Shown here piece after piece: positions 9,050 through 17,894 of a stretch of DNA of 64,000 bases; position 1 is the stretch's first letter; each line of letters starts with the position of its first letter. The notes below the pieces were generated by a model. It saw nothing but the letters and a program-made list of their open reading frames with translations, ran no database searches and was not told where the DNA came from. The DNA is from Spirochaeta sp. UBA5339 (GTDB lineage: Bacteria; Spirochaetota; Spirochaetia; DSM-2461). A program made the translations under genes and the position numbers. The stretch is taken from positions 62,001-126,000 of the forward strand of contig DHQL01000010.1 of the NCBI GenBank assembly GCA_002408085.1, given 5' to 3'.

Positions 9050-9066
9050 TTGGCACAGTCCATGCA
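9050..9066 (+). promoter_or_regulatory. Sigma-54-type promoter for the Hsp20 pair
   Basis: TTGGCAC (9050-9056) and ATGCA (9062-9066) match the -24/-12 consensus TTGGCAC-N5-TTGCA with one mismatch, and GG and GC are exactly 12 bases apart. Transcription would begin near 9077, 36 bases before the first Hsp20 ATG. Confidence 0.65.
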
Positions 9067-9112
9067 AGATAGTAGTCAGAACGTTAGTAAACAAAATCTG
9101 GAGGTAACAGAT

Positions 9113-9532
9113 ATGACAAATATGGTAGTTAGAAGAAATGCACAGGTAAATCCCTGGAGAGAGTTTGACAGGATCTGGGATTCTTTTTACAGAGTTCAGG
9201 ATGAACCCCGCAAACCCCATGTTGATATCAACAACGCAGAAGCCGAGGTAACCCTGAAGGTAGAACTTCCCGGTTTCGGAGCCGAGGACCTGGACATTCA
9301 GGTCAAGGAAAATCTCCTGACCATTCAGGCTTTCAGAGTCAAAGAGATCAAGGTAGAGACCGAGTCCGAAGAGGCAAAGGAAGAGAAACAGGTTGTCTTT
9401 GAAAAGAGCTTTGTCCTTCCCGAAGACCTTAATGCAGAAAAGTTCGAGGCGGAGATGAAAAACGGTCTTCTGACCATGGTCCTTCCCCGCAGGGAAAAGC
9501 CCGCACCCAGAGTCATCAAGGTAAAGGCCTGA
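9113..9532 (+). CDS. Hsp20/alpha-crystallin small heat-shock protein (copy 1)
   Basis: A 139-residue ATP-independent chaperone that holds unfolding proteins. The alpha-crystallin domain runs from about 35 to 135, with ELPGFGAEDLDIQVKENLL and the beta-9 motif KNGLLTMVLP. The C-terminal IxI-type anchor is VIKV. The start is set by GGAGG 8 bases before the ATG; an upstream TTG overlaps the promoter and is rejected. First gene of a two-gene unit; the second copy begins 86 bases on and shares most of the domain, so the pair arose by tandem duplication. Confidence 0.93.
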   Translation: MTNMVVRRNAQVNPWREFDRIWDSFYRVQDEPRKPHVDINNAEAEVTLKVELPGFGAEDLDIQVKENLLTIQAFRVKEIKVETESEEAKEEKQVVFEKSFVLPEDLNAEKFEAEMKNGLLTMVLPRREKPAPRVIKVKA

Positions 9533-9618
9533 TAGAAAAGTCCCTCCCCGGGATGCCCGGGGAGCACAGACAAAGACCGGGCACGTCCCGCAAGAGAGAA
9601 AACAAGAGAGGTAGCGAT

Positions 9619-10023
9619 ATGACAAGTTTAGTAGTAAGACCCGCAAGAAATAGAGTTGTAAATCCCTGGAAGGAAATGGACAGAATGATGAGTGAGTTTA
9701 ACAGAGGCTATGAGTCTGGTCCCCGCAAACCCGCCGTAAAGATAGAAAACGAAGAAACCCGTGTTGTACTGAAGGCGGAACTCCCCGGCTTCGGCGCCGA
9801 AGATCTGGATATTCAGGTTAAGGAAAACCTTCTGACCATTCAGGCCCTGGAAAGAGGCAAAAAGAAGAAGGAAGAGGACAAGGTTGTCTTTGAAAGAAGC
9901 TTCGTACTTCCCGAAGATCTGGACAGCAGCAGATTCGAGGCAGAGATGAAAAACGGCCTTCTGACTCTTGAGCTTCCCCGCAAGGAGAAACCCGCTCCCA
10001 TCAGCATTAAGATAAAGGGATAA
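9619..10023 (+). CDS. Hsp20/alpha-crystallin small heat-shock protein (copy 2)
   Basis: A 134-residue paralogue of the preceding gene with the same core ELPGFGAEDLDIQVKENLL. It differs in the N-terminal arm and the domain loop (Lys/Glu-rich RGKKKKEEDK). The C-terminus PISIKIKG holds a canonical IxI anchor, so it can probably form oligomers with copy 1. GAGAGG precedes the ATG by about 7 bases. It is followed by a strong terminator. Confidence 0.93.
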   Translation: MTSLVVRPARNRVVNPWKEMDRMMSEFNRGYESGPRKPAVKIENEETRVVLKAELPGFGAEDLDIQVKENLLTIQALERGKKKKEEDKVVFERSFVLPEDLDSSRFEAEMKNGLLTLELPRKEKPAPISIKIKG

Positions 10024-10100
10024 GCGGTTTAAATAATAACTCCCGGCCTCAGCATTCAGCTGCCGCCGGGAAGATTTCAGATTGTTTTGAAACGGTTATC

Positions 10101-10134
10101 AGAGGCTGTCTCATATGAGGCGGCCTCTTTTTTT
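10101..10134 (+). terminator. Intrinsic terminator of the Hsp20 unit
   Basis: AGAGGC (10101-10106) pairs with GCCTCT (10123-10128), with an inner CTCAT/ATGAG stem, followed by seven T. Confidence 0.8.
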
Positions 10135-10182
10135 GTACTGCCACTACCCGGATTCCCCGGCGCGGCAGTATACAGGACTGTA

Positions 10183-11598
10183 TTACAAAGCCTTGAACTC
10201 CCATCCAAGGTAGCGGACCAGAGCATCTTCCACAATGGCTCCCACATTTCCGCGGACCATGGCCACATGGTGCTCATAGCCGTTCCGGCAGATATGCTCC
10301 ATCACACCGTTAAGGTTGGGTACCTTACATACGGCAATACCGCCGTCCATTCCGTACTCTTCCTTCATAAACTCACCCTCGCCGGAGTAGGCCTTCAAGG
10401 TGCCCTTTGCGTCATCAGAAGAGACTCTCAGGTAGGTCATCTCACCGGGAGCGACCATCCCCTTGATGGCGCCGAAACACTTCTCCTGTCCCAGGGTTCC
10501 GCCCAGGATATCGAGCTGTCCGATCTCAAGGGGTCCTCCCATAAAGCTGGCAGGATAGTTGCTGCAGTGTGTACAGACACAGATGTCACGGTTGTAGTCG
10601 AAGTTGTTGTTCCAGTCCAGGAAGCCTGAAGCATCCTCCGCTGCCAGACGGAGAATGTACATGGACAGGGCACCGGCCACATCCATCTCACAGGCGGAAG
10701 GGACTCCGATCTCCCCCATCATACTCATAGAGAGACAGGTGGCACAGCCGTAGTTGTTCTGAACGCTGTCCCAGCACTGCACGGCGGTGGCATCCAGTTT
10801 GTTTTCGGCTACAAAGCGATCAATCACGACGGAGAGCCTGGCCTGTTTGAGGACTTCCTCGTTCTTGATATGATCCTGAACCTTTCCGTATCCGTGGATT
10901 TTCTCAATCTTTGCCTTAACATCGGCATCGTCATCGGTCAGGGCCTCTGCGGCATAGAGAATCTCAGAGAGATCCACGGGAACAACAGTCACACCGGACT
11001 TCTGCATCAGCTTTTCGCTGAACCGTACGGTCTGGAAGGCGGCGGGACGGGCTCCGATGGCTCCGATTCTGGCACCCTTGACTCCTCTTACAACACGGCA
11101 GACACCGGCAAAGCGGTCCAGGTCGGCACTGAACTCATCGGACTTGATGTCGCAGGTGTGTGAGGTTGTATTGGTAAAGGGGATTCCGTACTGATAGAGG
11201 TTGTTGCAGACGGAGATCTTTCCGCAGAAGGCGTCCCGGCGGTGGAGAACATCAACCTTGTCGTTCTGGTCGTTGGAAGCCTGAACCAGAACGGGTACTC
11301 CCAGATCGGCCATATTGATGGAGTTGATGATTCCGATCTCATCGCCGAAGTTGGGAAGGATCACAACGATACCGTCGATGATCTCTCGGTTGGCCTTGAA
11401 GAGGGCGGCGCACTTTTCGCCATCCTCAAAGCCCTCGATAACACCGGTGGGAGTTTCGGAGCTGTCCAGAATGACCGCATCGATCCCCTTTTTTTCCAGT
11501 ACTTCCAGTATCTCAACTCTGCCGGCTGCGGCAAGCTCGGGATTGAAAAATCCTCTTGTTCCGACGATTACGCCGAAGGTCATTTTACGTTTATTCAT
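10183..11598 (-). CDS. L-fucose/L-arabinose isomerase-family sugar isomerase
   Basis: A 471-residue aldose-ketose isomerase-like protein, shorter than FucI (about 590) and close to AraA-like relatives. Candidate metal ligands are Glu304 (SACEMDVAGAL), Asp328 (GFLDWNN) and His344 (CTHCSNYP), matching the Glu-Asp-His pattern of the family; the neighbouring cysteines (340, 342, 345) are unusual. It is the last gene of the ABC operon and overlaps the permease by 4 bases (ATGA). Expected role: convert the imported aldose to a ketose that the divergent FGGY kinase phosphorylates. The substrate is not known. Confidence 0.78.
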   Translation of the reverse strand: MNKRKMTFGVIVGTRGFFNPELAAAGRVEILEVLEKKGIDAVILDSSETPTGVIEGFEDGEKCAALFKANREIIDGIVVILPNFGDEIGIINSINMADLGVPVLVQASNDQNDKVDVLHRRDAFCGKISVCNNLYQYGIPFTNTTSHTCDIKSDEFSADLDRFAGVCRVVRGVKGARIGAIGARPAAFQTVRFSEKLMQKSGVTVVPVDLSEILYAAEALTDDDADVKAKIEKIHGYGKVQDHIKNEEVLKQARLSVVIDRFVAENKLDATAVQCWDSVQNNYGCATCLSMSMMGEIGVPSACEMDVAGALSMYILRLAAEDASGFLDWNNNFDYNRDICVCTHCSNYPASFMGGPLEIGQLDILGGTLGQEKCFGAIKGMVAPGEMTYLRVSSDDAKGTLKAYSGEGEFMKEEYGMDGGIAVCKVPNLNGVMEHICRNGYEHHVAMVRGNVGAIVEDALVRYLGWEFKAL

Positions 11599-12671
11599 GC
11601 TACATCTTCCTTTCTTGATTTTTTATCTTTTACTTCAGTGGATCTTGCATTCATCTTCTGCTGCATCTGGTCAAAGACGACAGCGGCGATAATTACAAAT
11701 CCCTTAATTACATTCTGCCAGAACTGGGATACCCCCAGCATAACAAGTCCATCACTCAAAACACCGATTACAAAGGCACCCACAATGGTTCCCCCTACGG
11801 TTCCGATTCCACCGGAAAGAGATGTGCCACCCAGCACGGCGGCGGCGATGGCATTCATTTCATAACTCTCTCCCGTAGCCGGATGGGCAGCCACAAGCTG
11901 ACTTGCAATTATAAGCCCGACAATGGCGGAGCAGAAGCCGGAAAACATATAAACCAGGGTTGTGGTCCGTCCTACCTGCACCCCCGACAGTTCCGCTGCT
12001 CTTCTGTTGCCTCCGATTGCATAGATATGACGTCCCAGGGGAGTCTTCTTTGATACATAGAGAGTGATGCCCAGAAGGACGATCATGATCCAGATGGAAA
12101 GGGGCAGCCCCAGTATCCTTCCTGCACCGAGAATAGGAAAACCGGTATTTCCCAGCTCGGCCTTTCCCTGAAGGTTGGGGAATGTAGCTCCACCTGAGCG
12201 GATATTGGCAAAACCCCGGGCAATATACATGATTCCAAGGGTACCGATAAAGGGGGCCACATTGAGCTTTGTAATCAGAAGACCGTTAACCGTTCCCAGG
12301 AGGGTTCCCAGAATCAGACAGATCAGCATGATAACCAGAACATGAAAGTAAATTGTGATTCCGAAAACATTGAGCACCAGGCCTTCATGAATCAGACCTC
12401 CGGCAATCATACCGGTCAGACCGACAATGGACCCGACAGAGAGATCGATTCCCCCTGTGATAATAACAAAGGTCATTCCTATGGCCAGAATACCCGTAAT
12501 AGCCACGTGCTTTGCAATGGTGATCAGGTTCAGGGGATGGAGAAAGTTGATTCCCCTTCCTGTCTGCAGGAGGATCGTGAAGATCACCGTCAGAAAGACC
12601 AGTGCGATGACGGTTCTCAGCTTAAGCAGAACCATTCCGATTGAAATATCACTTCTTTTTAATGTATTCAT
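11595..12671 (-). CDS. Ribose-type (CUT2) ABC sugar permease
   Basis: A 358-residue inner-membrane permease of the RbsC family, with about 8-10 hydrophobic helices and the family signature GMTFVIITGGIDLSVGS near 80-96. It has an unusual Lys/Arg-rich C-terminal tail. It overlaps both the ATPase gene and the isomerase gene by 4 bases, so the three are translated as a coupled set. It forms the channel for the sugar bound by the 14962-15915 protein. Confidence 0.93.
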   Translation of the reverse strand: MNTLKRSDISIGMVLLKLRTVIALVFLTVIFTILLQTGRGINFLHPLNLITIAKHVAITGILAIGMTFVIITGGIDLSVGSIVGLTGMIAGGLIHEGLVLNVFGITIYFHVLVIMLICLILGTLLGTVNGLLITKLNVAPFIGTLGIMYIARGFANIRSGGATFPNLQGKAELGNTGFPILGAGRILGLPLSIWIMIVLLGITLYVSKKTPLGRHIYAIGGNRRAAELSGVQVGRTTTLVYMFSGFCSAIVGLIIASQLVAAHPATGESYEMNAIAAAVLGGTSLSGGIGTVGGTIVGAFVIGVLSDGLVMLGVSQFWQNVIKGFVIIAAVVFDQMQQKMNARSTEVKDKKSRKEDVA

Positions 12672-14233
12672 ACCTGTTCCCTTACTGTTCTTTGAGATGT
12701 GGTCATATGGCCGATAGCAGAAGCATTAACAAGAGCGTCTTCATCAATTTCAGACTTTGAAAACTCTCCGGTAACCTTCCCCTTTGACAGAACAATAACC
12801 CTGTCGCATATGGCCATAATCTCCTTCAATTCCGAGGTTACCAGGATGATTCCCAGCCCCTTCTCGGCAAGATCATTCATGATGTTGAAGATCTCTCCCT
12901 TGGCGCCCACATCGATTCCTCTGGTGGGCTCATCCAGAAGGAGAACTTTGGGATTGGTCAGAAGACTCTTCCCAAAGACAACCTTCTGCTGATTCCCGCC
13001 GCTCAGGGAGGTAATCAGAACCTCCGGTCCCGCCGCCTTGATAGACATTCCCTGAAACATGGAGTTCACATTCTCCGACTCCTTTCTGCTGCCGATATGG
13101 AATTTGCTCTGCACTATCCGCCACAGCCCTGCCAGAGTCATGTTATGGGAAACGCTCATGGTCTGAACCAGTCCCTCACGCTGCCTGTCCTCGGGAACAA
13201 GGGCAATTCCCTTCTTGATCCGGTCCTTGATATCCGGTTCACCCAGTTCTTCATCATCAAGAAAGATACGGCCTCCGGCGTTCTCATGGATTCCCATTAC
13301 AGACTCCAGAAGCTCCGATCGCCCGGCGCCGAGGAGTCCGTAGATACCGAGGACCTCTCCCCTGTTCAACTCCAGTGAAACCCCGTCAAGAAGGGGTTCT
13401 TCGGCGCTGCCCTGAAGAAAGAGATCCTCAACCTTCAATACGGCCTCGCCGATGCTCCGCTGACCGGAGTGGAAGATTTTGCTGCTGTCGCCACCCACCA
13501 TGGAACTGACAATCCACTGGAGATTAACCTCTTCCATGGGCTTCTCAGTGATCAGGGCACCGTCACGGAGTACGGTGATAAAGTCACCGATCTGAATCAG
13601 CTCTTCCAGCCTGTGGGAGATATAGATAATGGAAACGCCATTGCTTTTAAGCTCATCGATAATCTGAAAGAGAACATCAACCTCTGTCTTTGACAGGGCC
13701 GAAGTGGGTTCATCCATAATAAGTATGGAGACATCTTCTGACAGGGCCTTGGCAATCTCAACAATCTGCTGCTGTCCAACCTTCAGACTCTGTACCAGAA
13801 CCTTGGGATCGATATCCTGCTCAAGCTTCATCAGGAGTTCCCGCGCCTTATCCTCCTGCTGCTTGTGGTCGATCCAGCCGGGTTTTGATTCTATCTCCTT
13901 GCCAAGAAAGATATTCTCCGCCACATTCATATTGGGAAAGAGGTTCAGCTCCTGATAGATTATCCCTATCCCCTGCTCTGTTGCTGTTTTGGGGGTAAAA
14001 TGGGTGAATTCCTGGCCGCCAAGGATGATTTTTCCACTGGTGGGTGTTTCCACCCCCGAGAGGATCTTCATAAGAGTGGACTTGCCTGCTCCATTCTCTC
14101 CAACCAGCACATTGACCTTTCCCTTGTATACGTTAAAATCCACACCCTTAAGGGCGGTTGTACCGGGATAGACCTTTCTTATATTTTCTGCTCTGAGAAG
14201 GACCTCCTTCTCAGCTTCTTTTTTCTCTTCCAT
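12668..14233 (-). CDS. Ribose-type ABC sugar importer ATPase (tandem domains)
   Basis: A 521-residue ATPase of the RbsA/MglA family with two nucleotide-binding domains. Domain 1 has Walker A GENGAGKST (45-53) and Walker B LIMDEPTSAL. Domain 2 (from about 265) has the degenerate P-loop GLLGAGRSE usual for this family, LSGGNQQK and Walker B LLLDEPTRGID. GGGAGA precedes the ATG, which starts one base after the stop of the DUF2291 gene. Confidence 0.95.
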   Translation of the reverse strand: MEEKKEAEKEVLLRAENIRKVYPGTTALKGVDFNVYKGKVNVLVGENGAGKSTLMKILSGVETPTSGKIILGGQEFTHFTPKTATEQGIGIIYQELNLFPNMNVAENIFLGKEIESKPGWIDHKQQEDKARELLMKLEQDIDPKVLVQSLKVGQQQIVEIAKALSEDVSILIMDEPTSALSKTEVDVLFQIIDELKSNGVSIIYISHRLEELIQIGDFITVLRDGALITEKPMEEVNLQWIVSSMVGGDSSKIFHSGQRSIGEAVLKVEDLFLQGSAEEPLLDGVSLELNRGEVLGIYGLLGAGRSELLESVMGIHENAGGRIFLDDEELGEPDIKDRIKKGIALVPEDRQREGLVQTMSVSHNMTLAGLWRIVQSKFHIGSRKESENVNSMFQGMSIKAAGPEVLITSLSGGNQQKVVFGKSLLTNPKVLLLDEPTRGIDVGAKGEIFNIMNDLAEKGLGIILVTSELKEIMAICDRVIVLSKGKVTGEFSKSEIDEDALVNASAIGHMTTSQRTVREQV

Positions 14234-14234
14234 T

Positions 14235-14897
14235 TCAGTCTCCCGCTTCTATTTCCAGAATGACAGGAGTAACAACCACCTTTCCGTCCTTATCCATGCT
14301 GAAGGCTCCATAGAAGGAGACAGTGCTCTCTTCGGGAACAGATTCTCCGACAACGGTGGCTATGTTGTCTCTTACATAAAAATTGATTTCCCTGGAAACA
14401 TTTGCGAATTCGATCTGATTAACAAAATCACCGAAGTTGATAAAGGACAGTGAGTCGCGGATGGTGCTCAGCTTGAAAACGGGTCCCACCTGAAGGACGC
14501 AGCTTCCTCCGCCCAGATCATCCAGATCCATATAGAGGAGGCCAACGGCTGAACTACGATTGAGTTCTTTTACCGGATACTTACCCTTTACAATAAAACT
14601 GTAAGGAGAAGTGACTTCCTTCTTGATACCATACTCAGAGACCGCAGCCTCTTCATTGCTTCTGATCATATCCAGCAGTTCATCCAGAGGAACCGCCTTC
14701 TCTTTTATCTCGGGAACAATCCGGCTGTCCCAGTTCTCCTCTACAAACTTGACGGCATCAAAGTCGGCACTGTCAAAGTAGAAGGTAACCTTTTCACTGT
14801 TCTTGTTTTTTGATTCATCATGATGAACGATCGTACAGGATGCGGCCAAAGCCAGCAGAAACAGATAGACGGGAACTCTGAACATTTTTTTTAACAT
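14235..14897 (-). CDS. DUF2291-family lipoprotein of a sugar ABC operon
   Basis: A 220-residue predicted lipoprotein. Signal peptide with lipobox LAASC gives Cys21 as the lipid anchor. Members of DUF2291 (PF10054) are often encoded between binding protein and ATPase in ribose-type operons; their function is undefined. I start at the ATG at 14897 because GGAG lies 7 bases before it; an ATG at 14912 lies inside the upstream hairpin region. It is one base from the ATPase gene. Confidence 0.78.
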   Translation of the reverse strand: MLKKMFRVPVYLFLLALAASCTIVHHDESKNKNSEKVTFYFDSADFDAVKFVEENWDSRIVPEIKEKAVPLDELLDMIRSNEEAAVSEYGIKKEVTSPYSFIVKGKYPVKELNRSSAVGLLYMDLDDLGGGSCVLQVGPVFKLSTIRDSLSFINFGDFVNQIEFANVSREINFYVRDNIATVVGESVPEESTVSFYGAFSMDKDGKVVVTPVILEIEAGD

Positions 14898-14914
14898 AAA
14901 CACTCCTGGCAAAA

Positions 14915-14944
14915 CTGCCTCTCCCTGATTATAAGGAGAGGCAG
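14915..14944 (-). terminator. Intra-operon hairpin between binding protein and DUF2291 gene
   Basis: A perfect 10-bp stem, CTGCCTCTCC (14915-14924) and GGAGAGGCAG (14935-14944), loop of 10. It follows the binding-protein gene on the minus strand with only a short U run. It probably acts as a partial terminator or 3' stabiliser, giving excess binding protein over the rest. Confidence 0.65.
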
Positions 14945-14961
14945 AATGTCATTAGAAAAAA

Positions 14962-15915
14962 TCAGTCAGCTAAAGCGAAGTCATCCAGTTTGGATGCGTT
15001 GGAACTATCAATAAGAATACAGTCGGTAAGCTGTTTCTCGGGAAGACCGGTGCTTCCGTTCTTGATATAGTCATCAGCCTGCTGTACAGCCATTATGGCA
15101 TTGGTGGCAGCTGTCTGAAGAACAGTAGCCTTGATGTCGCCGTTGAGGATGGAATCCCGCACGTCGTTGCTTCCGTCAAAACCGACAACAATAACATGTC
15201 CCATGCCGGCTGCTTTCAGAGCCGCCATAGCACCCATGGCCATAGTGTCATTTCCGCTGATTACACCCTTGATGTCGGGATTGGCCTGGAGGATGGATTC
15301 CATCTTTTCAAAGGCCTCTGTCTGGCTCCAGTTGGCGCTCTGTCTGGCAACCATCTCCATTCCGGGATACTGATCGATTACTTCATGATATCCCTTGGAG
15401 CGGATACCTGCATTGGTATCGGACTCTTTACCCACAAGCTCTACGAACTTTCCCGATTCACCCATCAGTTCGACAAACTTTTCTCCACCCAGCAGGGCTC
15501 CCTGATAGTTATTGGAAACAATCTGACTTACAGCGAGGCCGTTTTCATTGATTTCACGGTCGATAAGGAATGTGGGGATTCCGGCTTCCTTGGCCTTTCT
15601 TACGGCTCCCACAGTTGCATCGGCACCTGCATTGTCACAGATAATCGCTACGGCGTTACTGGCGATGGCTGTATCGAAGTGCTGATCCTGTTTGTTGGCA
15701 TCGTCATCATGAGAGAGGACCAGGGTTGTATAACCCAGTTTTTTTGCCTCTGCATCGGCTGTTACCGCCTCTGTCTTAAAGAAAGGGTTGTCGTGGGAAG
15801 GAGTAATAATAACAATAAGATTACTGCTGCTTTTCCCGCTTTCCTGCTGTCCTCCGGCAAACAGGCTCATCGATACAAAAAGAACCATCAACAAAACGAA
15901 AAGTTTTTTGACCAT
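14962..15915 (-). CDS. Ribose-type sugar-binding protein (periplasmic)
   Basis: A 317-residue RbsB-family binding protein (peripla_BP_4). The signal peptide ends SMSLFA and the mature N-terminus is GGQQESGK, with no lipobox Cys. Typical segments are ITPSHDNPFF, DREINENG and GNDTMAMGAMAALKAAG. GGAGG precedes the ATG. It is the first gene of the leftward operon 15915-10183 and defines its substrate: a monosaccharide that the isomerase, kinase and transketolase can process. Confidence 0.92.
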   Translation of the reverse strand: MVKKLFVLLMVLFVSMSLFAGGQQESGKSSSNLIVIITPSHDNPFFKTEAVTADAEAKKLGYTTLVLSHDDDANKQDQHFDTAIASNAVAIICDNAGADATVGAVRKAKEAGIPTFLIDREINENGLAVSQIVSNNYQGALLGGEKFVELMGESGKFVELVGKESDTNAGIRSKGYHEVIDQYPGMEMVARQSANWSQTEAFEKMESILQANPDIKGVISGNDTMAMGAMAALKAAGMGHVIVVGFDGSNDVRDSILNGDIKATVLQTAATNAIMAVQQADDYIKNGSTGLPEKQLTDCILIDSSNASKLDDFALAD

Positions 15916-15931
15916 TACGGCCTCCTTTTAT

Positions 15932-15973
15932 TTCTTTTAACTACGGTTTAACATGGCATATTACATCTGTCAA
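15932..15973 (-). promoter_or_regulatory. Promoter and shared element of the ribose-type ABC operon
   Basis: On the minus strand TTGACA (15973-15968) is followed after exactly 17 bases by TAAACC (15950-15945), inside the 21-base element at 15932-15952. The same arrangement, with 18 of 21 bases identical in the element, occurs at 26704-26745 before the GH106-like operon. The -10 is weak, which suggests a need for an activator. Confidence 0.6.
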
Positions 15974-16033
15974 CTTTTATTTTTCTTTTACCTTTGTATA
16001 AACCCATCAATTTGCGTATTAATTTTCTTTTAT

Positions 16034-16074
16034 TTTCGTTTTCATTTGACAAACGAAATATTGAATGATATCTT
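16034..16074 (+). promoter_or_regulatory. Promoter and TTTCGTTT/AAACGAAA operator of the transketolase-kinase unit
   Basis: TTGACA (16046-16051), a 17-base spacer and TATCTT (16069-16074) form the promoter. TTTCGTTT (16034-16041) and AAACGAAA (16051-16058) form an inverted repeat with a 9-base spacer that covers the -35, so the bound protein should repress. The half-sites resemble DeoR-type operators. Confidence 0.6.
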
Positions 16075-16113
16075 GGAATCACCAATAAAATAAAAAAGAA
16101 GGATCAAATTAAG

Positions 16114-16941
16114 ATGAAAAATCCATTTTGCTTAAAACCATTGGATATTTCGGAAAAATCCAAAAGCATAAGGCAAAGCATCATACATATGAACTCCTTT
16201 GCCGGTGCCGGACATACAGGAGCGGACCTGTCTGAGACTGATATCCTGGCATCCCTCTACTTCAATTTCCTGAGATACGACCTGAATGACCTGAAAAATC
16301 CCGAAAGAGACAGATTTATCCTGAGCAAGGGACACGGGGCAGGAGGATACTACTGCGCCCTGGCCGAGGCGGGTATCATTGACAAGTCACTTCTTGAAAC
16401 CTATCTGCAGAAAGACTCCACTCTTCCCGGGCACCCTGTCAGACAGAAAACACCGGCTGTAGAGTTCAATACAGGCGCCCTGGGCCATGGACTTCCCGTA
16501 TCCGCGGGACTGGCCCTGGCTGCAAAGAAGCAGAACCGGGACTACAGAACCATTGTTCTTCTGGGAGACGGCGAGCTGGAAGAGGGGTCCAACTGGGAAG
16601 CCTCCATGAGCGCGGCCCACTTCAAACTGGACAACCTGATAGTGATTGTCGACAGAAACGGACTGCAGCTGGCAGACCGGACCGAGAAGATCATGGCCCT
16701 GGAACCCCTGGACAAAAAATTTGAGGCCTTCGGATACAGTGTCAGGAAAGTTGACGGCAACGATCCTCAGCAGATTATCGACTGCCTGGAAAGCTGTACT
16801 GCGAGTGAGGGAAAACCCCACCTTATTCTTGCGGAGACCACTAAGGGAAAGGGTGTATCCTTTATCGAAGACCAGCCCTCATGGCATCACAGGATTCCTG
16901 TGGGTGACGAAATTCAAAAAGCAATAGAGGAGCTGGAATAG
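16114..16941 (+). CDS. Transketolase, N-terminal (TPP-binding) subunit, set 1
   Basis: A 275-residue half transketolase holding the pyrophosphate/Mg site: GDGELEEGSN (151-160) matches the GDG...N TPP motif. GHTG (33-36) and SKGHGAGGYY supply conserved active-site His residues. It must pair with the next gene. Split transketolases are often specialised, for example for apulose 4-phosphate or sulfo-sugar cleavage, and less often serve the pentose phosphate cycle. A weak AAGGA lies 11 bases before the ATG. Confidence 0.92.
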   Translation: MKNPFCLKPLDISEKSKSIRQSIIHMNSFAGAGHTGADLSETDILASLYFNFLRYDLNDLKNPERDRFILSKGHGAGGYYCALAEAGIIDKSLLETYLQKDSTLPGHPVRQKTPAVEFNTGALGHGLPVSAGLALAAKKQNRDYRTIVLLGDGELEEGSNWEASMSAAHFKLDNLIVIVDRNGLQLADRTEKIMALEPLDKKFEAFGYSVRKVDGNDPQQIIDCLESCTASEGKPHLILAETTKGKGVSFIEDQPSWHHRIPVGDEIQKAIEELE

Positions 16942-16943
16942 TT

Positions 16944-17873
16944 ATGACCGAGATTAGAGACAGCTTTGTAGAGACCATTATAGAACTGAGAAAAACTGAT
17001 GATAAACTGGTTGTCCTTGTCAGCGACTCAAGCTCGACCTGCCGGATCAAGCCCTTTATGGAAGCCTACCCGGAATCGGTTGTCAACGTGGGAATTGCCG
17101 AACAGAATCTTGTGGGCATGGCCGCGGGAATGTCACTGGGTGGAATGATCCCCTTTACAGCCAACGCAGCCCCCTTTCTTATGGGGCGGTCCAACGAGCA
17201 GGTAAAAACCGATATCTGCTACTCCAATACAAATGTAAAACTCGTGGGACTGAACCCCGGCTTCGCTTACGGATCTCTGGGCCCAACCCACCACTGCCTG
17301 GACGACCTGTCCACAGCTTTGAGCTTCGGAAACATTGAGGTTTATGCCCCCTGCGACCCAGAAGAGGTGGCACAGGTAACATCCTATGCCTATAAAAAAG
17401 AAGGCCCCGTCTATATCAGACTGGACAGCTTCAAGGCGGATAACATTCATCCTTCTGACTATAAATTCACCCCCGGTGAGCCGGTAGTACTTTCGGAAGG
17501 AAAGGATATTGCCATTGTCAGCACCGGTACAATTGTCCACGAGACAATCAAGGCCGCAGAGAATCTGGAGGCCAAGGGTGTTTCGGTCAAACTGATCAAC
17601 CTTCCCTCCCTGCGTCCCCTGAACAGAGATGCTCTGGCCTCTGCGTTGAGCGGTGTATCAGCGGCAGTCAGTGCCGAGGAACACACCCTCTACGGTGGTC
17701 TGGGAAGCATCCTTTCCGATCTTATTGTGGAGAAAGGCCTGGGACTGAAACTTAAGAAACTGGGAGTTCCCGAAGGGGAGTTTGCTCCGGCCTCTCCCAG
17801 AGGGGATATCAGAAAGGGCTATAATCTTGATTCTGAAGGTATAATGGATACATGTCTCAAGATGCTTAAGTAA
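16944..17873 (+). CDS. Transketolase, C-terminal (pyrimidine-binding) subunit, set 1
   Basis: A 309-residue partner of the preceding gene, starting 2 bases after its stop. GIAEQNLVGMAAG carries the catalytic Glu that activates TPP. The C-terminal domain includes SAEEHTLYGGLGS and an E-x-F-A-PASP region. Together the two subunits transfer a two-carbon ketol unit, probably from the phosphorylated ketose made by the neighbouring kinase. The split point matches that of set 2 at 39092-40842. Confidence 0.92.
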   Translation: MTEIRDSFVETIIELRKTDDKLVVLVSDSSSTCRIKPFMEAYPESVVNVGIAEQNLVGMAAGMSLGGMIPFTANAAPFLMGRSNEQVKTDICYSNTNVKLVGLNPGFAYGSLGPTHHCLDDLSTALSFGNIEVYAPCDPEEVAQVTSYAYKKEGPVYIRLDSFKADNIHPSDYKFTPGEPVVLSEGKDIAIVSTGTIVHETIKAAENLEAKGVSVKLINLPSLRPLNRDALASALSGVSAAVSAEEHTLYGGLGSILSDLIVEKGLGLKLKKLGVPEGEFAPASPRGDIRKGYNLDSEGIMDTCLKMLK

Positions 17874-17894
17874 ATAACTTCAAGGATAGACAAA

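Noticed and set aside
9050..9112. Upstream TTG extension of the first Hsp20 gene
   Set aside because: It would place the start codon inside the sigma-54 promoter; the ATG at 9113 has GGAGG at the right distance.
10183..11598. Naming the isomerase fucI or araA
   Set aside because: Only family-level motifs can be seen; length and Cys-rich active-site surroundings differ from both enzymes.
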